A stretch of 64,000 bases of DNA from PNAI01 sp035501735 (GTDB taxonomy: Bacteria > Pseudomonadota > Alphaproteobacteria > Rhizobiales > Xanthobacteraceae), in assembly GCA_035501735.1 (NCBI GenBank), contig DATJVR010000027.1, forward strand, positions 34,757 through 98,756, written 5' to 3'. Positions 8,671 to 15,177 of this stretch are shown here, piece after piece. A program made the position numbers and the translations under genes. The notes under the pieces are model-generated. The model did no database searches. It saw only the letters and a program-made list of their open reading frames with translations, and had not been told where the DNA came from. How positions within the stretch are numbered: the first letter of the stretch is position 1; each line of letters opens with the position of its first letter.

Positions 8671-9425
8671 GCACGACCGGAACCGATGATCGCTATCTTC
8701 TGGTGCACGCCTATTGCGATGGCGAACTCGACCCCGTCAACGCCAAGGCGATCGAGCAGCAGATTTCCGCCGATCCTAGCCTGGCCGCTGAGCGCGACCG
8801 GATCATGGCGCTGCGACGTGCGCTTCATGGCAATTTACCGGCGCGCCCGCTGCCGCGTGGATTGCGCGATGATGTGATGAAATCAATCGGCCGCCCGCGG
8901 CACGATGTCCTGTCCGCCTGGAACAAGATCGCGGCTTCGATACTGGTTGCAATCGCGCTTTCGGCGGCAGGCGCCTGGTATATCGTCGGCCGGGGCGAGG
9001 ATGACATCTTCATCCGCGAACTGACGGCGAGCCACGCCCGCGCTCTGATTGCCGCGCGGGTAACCGACGTCAATTCGTCCGATCAGCACACGATCAAGCC
9101 GTGGTTCAGTACGCGAACCGCACAGGCGCCGCGCATCGTCGACTTGACCGCCGAAGGATACCCGCTCGTTGGTGGCCGGCTCGACGTGATCGAAAAAATA
9201 CCGGTGCCGACCCTCGTCTACGGTCACCGCGAGCATTTCATCAGCCTGACGGAAATGCCCGCATCCGCGACGACGGGAACGCCGCTCGGAACGCACGCGA
9301 TGACCGGCTTCAACATCATCGGCTGGGCCGAGGATGAAACGTCCTACTGGGCTACGTCCGATATCGAGCTCGCCGTACTCAAGATTTTCGTCGAAAAATT
9401 CCGCGCGGCTGAGCGCCAGCGCTAG
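8667..9425 (+). CDS. membrane-anchored anti-sigma factor
   Basis: 252 residues, overlapping the sigma gene by 4 bp. The N-terminal cytoplasmic part resembles an anti-sigma domain (HAYCDGELDPVNAKAIEQQI). It has His14 and Cys17 but lacks the second Cys of the HxxxCxxC zinc motif. One transmembrane helix spans about residues 85-107. The periplasmic part (about 110-252) includes HREHFISLTEMPASATTG, close to the C-terminal domain of many proteobacterial anti-sigma proteins. It should hold the ECF factor inactive until an envelope signal arrives. The gene pair and the helix make the assignment firm; the signal is unknown. Confidence 0.85.
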   Translation: MSTTGTDDRYLLVHAYCDGELDPVNAKAIEQQISADPSLAAERDRIMALRRALHGNLPARPLPRGLRDDVMKSIGRPRHDVLSAWNKIAASILVAIALSAAGAWYIVGRGEDDIFIRELTASHARALIAARVTDVNSSDQHTIKPWFSTRTAQAPRIVDLTAEGYPLVGGRLDVIEKIPVPTLVYGHREHFISLTEMPASATTGTPLGTHAMTGFNIIGWAEDETSYWATSDIELAVLKIFVEKFRAAERQR

Positions 9426-9458
9426 CCTTTGAACGTCGATCGCAAGCGAAGCGGAAGC

Positions 9459-9722
9459 TTACGGACGATCGGTCGTGACCGTTCGCAATATTCTTGCCGG
9501 CATGAGCTGCGGGCGCAGATCAACCACGCAATGCGCTTCATAATACGGCCACCCGCGCTCGAAGCATCCGGCACCGGTGGACTGATCGCCGCCGGCTACC
9601 GGCGCAACGATTTCGGCCTGTTGGGCCGTCGCGGTGAATATCGTGAACGCGCAGGCGAGCACGGCCGCTGCAATAATGGCCAACACGATTCTGTAAAGCG
9701 GATCGGATAGCAAGCTCGACAT
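9459..9722 (-). CDS. small membrane-anchored or exported protein of unknown function
   Basis: 87 residues from ATG 9722, which has the strong site GGAGGG a few bases upstream; the longer frame to 9776 lacks one. A hydrophobic segment (IVLAIIAAAVLACAFTIFTA) is at about residues 10-29. It is followed by a short outer part with two Cys (GCFERGWPYYEAHCVVDLRP), which could form a disulphide. No function is recognised. It converges on the anti-sigma gene. Confidence 0.65.
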   Translation of the reverse strand: MSSLLSDPLYRIVLAIIAAAVLACAFTIFTATAQQAEIVAPVAGGDQSTGAGCFERGWPYYEAHCVVDLRPQLMPARILRTVTTDRP

Positions 9723-9918
9723 GATTCCCTCCGCCGCAGCCTTTACCGGCCGGGCACGCAAGGAGATAACGGGCAACGCTCGCCACAGGCTTCACGCAAT
9801 CGCTACAATTTTCATGATCTGCCAGGGGCCGGTCATGTTCCTTGGAATTTGAGTTAATCCCCCCTGAAATTCCCAACCGGCCTTGCCCGCAGGGGATTTT
9901 CCGGGTTAGACCCCCTTC

Positions 9919-10431
9919 ATGCCGCGCACCGCGCTCTATGCCGGGTCGTTCGATCCGGTAACCAACGGTCACCTTGATGTTGTGCGCCACGCCGTCCGTC
10001 TGTCCGACCGGCTGGTGCTGGCGATCGGCGTGCATCACGGCAAGGCGCCGCTGTTTTCCGCCGATGAGCGGCTCGATCTGCTGAAGGCGACCTGCACGCC
10101 GCTTGCCCGCAAGGCCGGGTGCAAGCTTTCGTTGATCACCTTCTCCGGATTGGTGGTCGATGCCGCGCGCAAAACCGGCGCCGACGTGTTGATCCGCGGC
10201 CTGCGCGACGGCACCGACCTCGACTACGAAATGCAGATGGCGGGCATGAATGAGGCCATGGCGCCCGATATTCAAACCGTCTTTTTGCCGGCCTCGCCGA
10301 TGGTGCGCCCCATCACCGCCACTTTGGTGCGCCAGATAGCGGCCATGGGCGGCGATGTATCAGGCTTCGTCCCGCCCCAGGTCACGGCGCGGCTGAAGAA
10401 AAAATTCGGCGGCCGCCGATCCGGCAGATGA
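9919..10431 (+). CDS. coaD: phosphopantetheine adenylyltransferase
   Basis: 170 residues, normal length. It transfers AMP from ATP to 4'-phosphopantetheine in coenzyme A synthesis. The nucleotidyltransferase motif YAGSFDPVTNGHLD lies at residues 7-20, the RGLRDGTDLDYEMQMAGMN segment at about 93-111, and the C-terminal ITATLVRQIAAMGGDVSGFV takes the place of the usual ISSTxxR motif. It starts the run coaD-cyclophilin-cyclophilin-queA-tgt that in relatives directly follows gyrA. Confidence 0.96.
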   Translation: MPRTALYAGSFDPVTNGHLDVVRHAVRLSDRLVLAIGVHHGKAPLFSADERLDLLKATCTPLARKAGCKLSLITFSGLVVDAARKTGADVLIRGLRDGTDLDYEMQMAGMNEAMAPDIQTVFLPASPMVRPITATLVRQIAAMGGDVSGFVPPQVTARLKKKFGGRRSGR

Positions 10432-10447
10432 CCCGAATAGGACCGCG

Positions 10448-11116
10448 ATGAATATCCGCGCATCGATCGTGCCGCTCGGTTTTGCCCTGTGGGCTGCACT
10501 CATGTCCCTGTCGGCCTGCGATCAGTCCGCAAATCTGAGCGGCCCCAAGACCGAGGGCGATGCCGCCCCACAAAACGAAAACATGCCCGCGGTCTATCGG
10601 GCGCGCTTCGAAACCAGCAAAGGCGTTTTCGTAGTCGAGGTGCATCGCGACTGGGCCCCCAAGGCGGCCGATCGCTTCTATGATCTCGTCAACAGCGGCT
10701 TCTACAACGACGCGCGCTTCTTTCGCGTGGTCAAGGGATTCATGGTGCAATTCGGAATCAGCGGCGATCCAGCCACCATGGCCAAGTGGCGGGATGCCAG
10801 GATCGCAGACGATCCGGTCAAGCAGAGCAACAAGCGCGGCTTCATTACCTTCGCGACCTCGGGTCCGGACTCGCGCACCACGCAGGTATTCATCAATTTC
10901 AAGGACAACGACCGTCTCGACAGCATGGGCTTCTCGCCCTTCGGTCAGGTTGTCTCCGGCATGAACGTCGTCGACTCCCTGTTCGCCGACTATGGCGAAG
11001 GCGCGCCGCGCGGCAGTGGGCCCGAACAGGGCCGCATTCAGACCGAGGGCAACGCTTATTTGACCAGGAGCTTTCCGAAGCTCGACTTCATAAAGAAGGC
11101 CACCATCGAAAAATAA
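10448..11116 (+). CDS. cyclophilin-type peptidyl-prolyl isomerase, predicted lipoprotein
   Basis: 222 residues. The N-terminus MNIRASIVPLGFALWAALMS leads to a lipobox LSAC with the acylated Cys at about residue 25. A cyclophilin domain follows (about 50-215) with ARFFRVVKGFMVQFGISGDP, the GFITFATSGPDSRTTQVFIN core and GQVVSGMNVVDSL. Cyclophilins speed cis-trans isomerisation of proline bonds; this copy should act in the periplasm. It is 16 bp after coaD and likely in the same operon. Confidence 0.9.
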   Translation: MNIRASIVPLGFALWAALMSLSACDQSANLSGPKTEGDAAPQNENMPAVYRARFETSKGVFVVEVHRDWAPKAADRFYDLVNSGFYNDARFFRVVKGFMVQFGISGDPATMAKWRDARIADDPVKQSNKRGFITFATSGPDSRTTQVFINFKDNDRLDSMGFSPFGQVVSGMNVVDSLFADYGEGAPRGSGPEQGRIQTEGNAYLTRSFPKLDFIKKATIEK

Positions 11117-11137
11117 AATTGCCTCGGATGTTGCGCC

Positions 11138-11641
11138 ATGCGTGTTTTGATGCGGAACGGCTTGCTGATCAGTTTGTTGGCCGCTGCGGTCATGGATAGC
11201 GCCGCCATCGCCGACAACGGCGCCAACCGCCATCAGGTTTTGCCGTTTTTGGTCCAGGCCAAGCCGGACGGCAATCCGGAGCGCAAGAAATCCGGGCCGG
11301 AACTCAAAACCCTGGACCAGTTCGGCCATGCCATTGCGGCCTGCTGGAAGCCGCCGAGTCCTGCCGTCGCGCCGCAGGACATCATGATCACCGTGAAGCT
11401 TTCTTTCACGCGCGATGGCGAAGTTTTTGGTAGACCCACGCTCACCTACATCACGCCCGGCACGACGCCCGAACATGAGCTCGCCTACCGAAAGGCCGTT
11501 GCCGATACATTCCTGCGCTGCACCCCGCTGAACCTCAGCAAGGGACTGGGCAATGTTATTGCTGGCCGTCCGTTCACCTTCACCTTCGGCAGCGAAAAAG
11601 GCCGCAACCGCGCGCAGCGACTCGATCTCTCATTGAGTTGA
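11138..11641 (+). CDS. exported protein with TonB-C-like domain
   Basis: 167 residues. An N-terminal hydrophobic signal (LLISLLAAAVMDSAAIA) is followed by an exported domain of about 110 residues: ACWKPPSPAVAPQDIMITVK, then LSFTRDGEVFGRPTLTYI and the late FLRCTPLNLSKGLGNVIAGR. A conserved-looking Cys pair and the fold pattern resemble the C-terminal domain of TonB/TolA in Rhizobiales proteins encoded beside cyclophilins. No direct function can be given. It is 21 bp after the lipoprotein cyclophilin. Confidence 0.7.
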   Translation: MRVLMRNGLLISLLAAAVMDSAAIADNGANRHQVLPFLVQAKPDGNPERKKSGPELKTLDQFGHAIAACWKPPSPAVAPQDIMITVKLSFTRDGEVFGRPTLTYITPGTTPEHELAYRKAVADTFLRCTPLNLSKGLGNVIAGRPFTFTFGSEKGRNRAQRLDLSLS

Positions 11642-11718
11642 TGACACGCGTGACTTATATCTCGTGGATCAATAACCCCCCCCAACCAAAGTAAAACCAG
11701 TATCGGTCAGGCAATCTC

Positions 11719-12183
11719 ATGGCATCTTCCGAAAACACGCTGATCCTCGAAACCACCAAGGGCAATGTCACCATCGAGATGCGCCCCGATCTCGCGCCCG
11801 GCCACGTTGCCCGCATCAAGGAACTGGTGCGCGACGGCTTCTATGACGGCATCGTGTTCCATCGCGTGATCGACGGCTTCATGGCGCAGACCGGTTGCCC
11901 CCACGGCACCGGCACCGGCGGCTCCGGCAAGAAACTGAAAGCCGAATTCAACAAGCAGCCGCACGTGCGCGGCACCGTGTCCATGGCGCGCGCGCAGGAT
12001 CCCAATTCCGGCGATAGCCAGTTCTTCATCTGCTTCGACGACGCGCCCTTTTTGAACGGTCAGTACACGGTATGGGGCGAGGTGACCGAAGGCATGGAGA
12101 ACGTGGACAAGATCAAGCGCGGTGAACCGGTGCGCGATCCCGACAAGATCGTGAAGGCCTCGATGGCGGCCGACAAAACCTGA
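11719..12183 (+). CDS. ppiB: cytoplasmic cyclophilin (peptidyl-prolyl cis-trans isomerase B)
   Basis: 154 residues, no signal peptide. It has the short bacterial PpiB pattern: ILETTKGNVTIEMRPDLAP, GIVFHRVIDGFMAQTGCPHG with the catalytic Arg, VRGTVSMARAQDPNSGDSQF, and QYTVWGEVTEGMENVDKIK. It assists folding by isomerising prolyl bonds. It is followed by a strong hairpin and T-run (12208-12237), which probably ends the coaD transcript before queA. Confidence 0.94.
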   Translation: MASSENTLILETTKGNVTIEMRPDLAPGHVARIKELVRDGFYDGIVFHRVIDGFMAQTGCPHGTGTGGSGKKLKAEFNKQPHVRGTVSMARAQDPNSGDSQFFICFDDAPFLNGQYTVWGEVTEGMENVDKIKRGEPVRDPDKIVKASMAADKT

Positions 12184-12207
12184 GGACGCGCGGTTGAGGC
12201 CGAAGAC

Positions 12208-12237
12208 AAAGGGTCGGCATCCAAGGCCGGCCCTTTT
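12208..12237 (+). terminator. intrinsic terminator after ppiB
   Basis: AAAGGGTCGGC (12208-12218) pairs with GCCGGCCCTTT (12226-12236) over 11 positions with one G-T wobble. The loop is 7 nt and the stem is followed by T residues. It is 24 bp downstream of the ppiB stop. Confidence 0.8.
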
Positions 12238-12394
12238 GGCCGTTGGGGCTGCCCATTGGTCAGGATGGAACGACGGATGCACCGTTCGACGTCAGAGGCA
12301 ACCGCCATTGACGCGTTCAGCGATTCCAGGTTCCACGGCAAACCGTGGTGGCTGCCGCACCTGACGGCGCCGCGAATTTCCGCAAAGATGAGCA

Positions 12395-13468
12395 ATGCGA
12401 ACTGATTTATTCGATTTCGAGCTGCCGCCGGACCGCATTGCGCTGCGGCCGATCGTGCCGCGCGACGCTGCGCGGTTGCTGGTGGTGCGCCCCGGCGCCA
12501 CGCCGGAGCTCGACGACCGAACCGTGCCCGACCTGCCGGAATTGCTCCGCCCGGGCGATGCGCTCGTGGTCAACGATACGAAAGTCATTGCGGCGCGGCT
12601 CATCGGCCGCCGGATAGGGCGCTCGACCGAGGCAAAGATCGAGGCAACCCTGGTCAAGCGCATTGATGGTTCACGTTGGCGCGCTTTCGTGCGTCCGGCG
12701 AAGCGGCTCGCACAGGGCGATACGATCCGCTTCGGCGCGGAGGGGAGGGTGTGTTTTCTGGAACAGCTCGATGCCACGGTCGAGGACAAAACCGGCGGCG
12801 AAGTGACATTGTCTTTTGCCTTCCACGGCCCCGTGCTCGATCAGGCCATCGCCGAGCGCGGCGACATGCCATTGCCGCCTTACATCGCTTCCAAACGTGC
12901 GCCTGATGACCGCGACCGCGACGATTACCAGACCATGTTCGCCCACGAAGAGGGTTCGGTCGCCGCGCCAACGGCCGGCCTGCATTTCACCGACACCTTG
13001 CTCGCGCGCTTGCAGGCACGCGGCATCGCTTTGCACAAGGTGACCTTGCACGTCGGTCCCGGCACCTTTCTGCCCGTCCATGCCGACGATACCGAGGTGC
13101 ATGAGATGCAGCCCGAATTCGGTATCGTGAGCGAGGCAACCGCGCAGGCGCTTGATGCCGTGCGCAGCCGAGGTGGCCGCCTTGTCGCCGTTGGATCGAC
13201 TGCACTGCGGCTGATCGAAACAGCGGCCGAACCGAATGGCACCCTACGCGCCTTTTCGGGCGAGACCGCTCTATTCATCACCCCCGGCTATCGCTTTCGC
13301 GCCGTCGATGTGCTGATGACCAACTTCCACTTGCCGCGCTCCACACTCTTCATGCTGGTTGCGGCATTCTGCGGCCTCGATGTGATGCGCCGCGCCTATA
13401 CCCATGCAATCGATGCTGATTATCGTTTCTACTCCTATGGCGATGCCTGTCTGCTGTTTCGCGCATGA
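12395..13468 (+). CDS. queA: S-adenosylmethionine:tRNA ribosyltransferase-isomerase
   Basis: 357 residues, the family length. QueA transfers and isomerises the ribosyl part of SAM onto 7-aminomethyl-7-deazaguanine in tRNA, giving epoxyqueuosine. Recognisable parts are FDFELPPDRIALRPIVPRDA at the start, LRPGDALVVNDTKVIAARLI, HEEGSVAAPTAGLHFTDTLL, VTLHVGPGTFLPVHADDTEV and MTNFHLPRSTLFMLVAAFCG. The stop overlaps the tgt start (ATGA), so the two queuosine genes are coupled. Confidence 0.97.
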   Translation: MRTDLFDFELPPDRIALRPIVPRDAARLLVVRPGATPELDDRTVPDLPELLRPGDALVVNDTKVIAARLIGRRIGRSTEAKIEATLVKRIDGSRWRAFVRPAKRLAQGDTIRFGAEGRVCFLEQLDATVEDKTGGEVTLSFAFHGPVLDQAIAERGDMPLPPYIASKRAPDDRDRDDYQTMFAHEEGSVAAPTAGLHFTDTLLARLQARGIALHKVTLHVGPGTFLPVHADDTEVHEMQPEFGIVSEATAQALDAVRSRGGRLVAVGSTALRLIETAAEPNGTLRAFSGETALFITPGYRFRAVDVLMTNFHLPRSTLFMLVAAFCGLDVMRRAYTHAIDADYRFYSYGDACLLFRA

Positions 13469-14607
13469 CCATGTCTGACGCATTCTCCTTTCGGCTGCTG
13501 GCGACCGACGGCGCCGCGCGCTTGGGCGAGATCGCAACGCCCCACGGCGTCGTGCGCACGCCGGCATTCATGCCGGTTGGAACGCAGGCCGCGGTCAAAG
13601 CCGTCGCCCCCGATGAGCTGCGCCGCTCGGGCGCCGACATTGTGCTGGCGAACACCTATCACCTCATGCTTCGGCCGGGGGCCGAACGCATCGCCGCGCT
13701 CGGCGGCCTGCACAAGTTCATGAATTGGCCGCGGCCGATCCTGACCGACTCCGGCGGCTTCCAGGTGATGTCGCTTTCTGAATTGCGCAAAGTCAACGAA
13801 GACGCTGTCACGTTCCGCTCGCACGTCGATGGCGACATATTGAGGCTCTCGCCCGAGCGCGCGATCGAAGTTCAAACCTTGCTCGGCGCCGACATCGCCA
13901 TGCAACTGGACGAATGCATCGCACTGCCGTCGCCGCGCGCGGAAATCGAACGCGCCATGCAATTGTCGCTGCGTTGGGCCGAACGGTCCAAGCGCGCCTT
14001 CGAACATGCGCCGCGCGGCCGCGCCTTGTTCGGCATCGTGCAGGGCGGCGACGTCGCGCAATTGCGTCGCGCTTCCGCACGCGAACTGATCGACATGGGT
14101 TTTGACGGTTATGCGGTCGGCGGACTCGCCGTCGGCGAAACCCAGACCGTCATGCTCAACGTCATCGAAGACATAGCGCCGGCTTTGCCCGCGACCGCCC
14201 CGCGTTATCTGATGGGTGTTGGCACTCCCGCCGATCTGCTCGCAGCGATTTCACGTGGCATGGACATATTCGACTGTGTGTTGCCCACGCGCAACGGCCG
14301 CCATGGCGCGGTTTTCACCCGTTTCGGCATGATCAACTTGAAGAACGCGCGCCATGCCATTGATCCGCGGCCCCTTGACGAGGAGAGCGCGCATCCTGCC
14401 GCACGCGATTATTCGCGCGCCTACCTGCATCATCTCGTGCGCGCGAACGAGATGCTCGGCGCCATGCTGCTGTCGGCCATCAATCTGTCGTATTACCAGG
14501 ACATCATGGCCGGTATCCGTGCAGCCATCAGGGAGGGCCGCTTCGCGGATTTCTGCGCCAAGGTGCGGGAAGGATGGGAGAAAGGCGATCTTCCGGCACT
14601 GTCTTAG
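13465..14607 (+). CDS. tgt: queuine tRNA-ribosyltransferase lacking the usual zinc ligands
   Basis: 380 residues, normal length. Tgt swaps guanine 34 for preQ1 in tRNAs with GUN anticodons. The catalytic parts are intact: DSGGFQVMSLSELRK with Asp95, GIVQGGD near 190-196, and FDCVLPTRNGRHG with the nucleophile Asp270. The zinc site, CxCxxC plus a distant His in the Zymomonas enzyme, reads Ser308, His310, Ala313 and Ile339 here, so at least three of four ligands are gone. The start is ATG 13465, inside the queA stop; ATG 13471 is also possible. The frame is intact to TAG and nothing suggests decay, so activity is expected, perhaps without zinc. Confidence 0.95.
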   Translation: MTMSDAFSFRLLATDGAARLGEIATPHGVVRTPAFMPVGTQAAVKAVAPDELRRSGADIVLANTYHLMLRPGAERIAALGGLHKFMNWPRPILTDSGGFQVMSLSELRKVNEDAVTFRSHVDGDILRLSPERAIEVQTLLGADIAMQLDECIALPSPRAEIERAMQLSLRWAERSKRAFEHAPRGRALFGIVQGGDVAQLRRASARELIDMGFDGYAVGGLAVGETQTVMLNVIEDIAPALPATAPRYLMGVGTPADLLAAISRGMDIFDCVLPTRNGRHGAVFTRFGMINLKNARHAIDPRPLDEESAHPAARDYSRAYLHHLVRANEMLGAMLLSAINLSYYQDIMAGIRAAIREGRFADFCAKVREGWEKGDLPALS

Positions 14608-14703
14608 TTGCAGCGCAAAAAGCCTCGACGGCGCGTCAAAGTAGCAGCAGAATACGACCCAATGACCGGAGCGCCTGGCTAGTGCTTCGGATGGGGAGGC
14701 ACC

Positions 14704-15177
14704 ATGGCCATCAATCTCAAGGTCAACGGCCAAATTCGCCGAACGAATGCCAAGCCGGACACGCCACTGCTTTACGTGTTGCGAAATGATCTCGCGCTCA
14801 ATGGCGCGAAGTTCGGGTGCGGACTCGCGCAATGCGGAGCCTGCACCGTCCTGATCGACGGCAAAGTAGCGCGCTCCTGCCAGACGCCGATCGAGTCCCT
14901 CGCCAACGCCGAGATCACCACCATCGAAGGCATTGGAACGGTCGACAGGCCGCATCCGCTGCAGAAAGCGTTCATCGACGAGCAGGCTGCGCAATGCGGC
15001 TATTGCACCAACGGCATGATCATGGCCGCGAAGGATTTGCTCGATCGCAATCCGCACCCGACGGAAAAGGATGTGCGCGAAGCGCTCGCCGGAAATCTTT
15101 GCCGGTGCGGCACGCACGGCAGGATCATCCGCGCAGTCTTACGCGCGGCTCAAACCGGGGGGAGGACGTCGCCATGA
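14704..15177 (+). CDS. iorA: (2Fe-2S) subunit of isoquinoline-1-oxidoreductase-type molybdenum hydroxylase
   Basis: 157 residues. The plant-ferredoxin-like cluster motif GCGLAQCGACTVLIDGKVAR lies at about 38-57, with the fourth Cys in SCQTP. The second, helical 2Fe-2S domain has CGYCTNGMIM (about 98-107) and the CRCGTHGRI motif (about 138-146). Such subunits pass electrons from the molybdenum subunit encoded next (4-bp overlap). No separate FAD subunit is present, as in the IorAB type, which uses membrane or periplasmic acceptors. The substrate (isoquinoline, nicotinate or an aldehyde) is not evident. Confidence 0.9.
   Translation: MAINLKVNGQIRRTNAKPDTPLLYVLRNDLALNGAKFGCGLAQCGACTVLIDGKVARSCQTPIESLANAEITTIEGIGTVDRPHPLQKAFIDEQAAQCGYCTNGMIMAAKDLLDRNPHPTEKDVREALAGNLCRCGTHGRIIRAVLRAAQTGGRTSP

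Noticed and set aside
12238..12394. preQ1 riboswitch before queA-tgt
   Set aside because: A small hairpin CCACGG-CAAA-CCGTGG (12333-12348) is present, but the preQ1 aptamer consensus and A-rich tail are absent.
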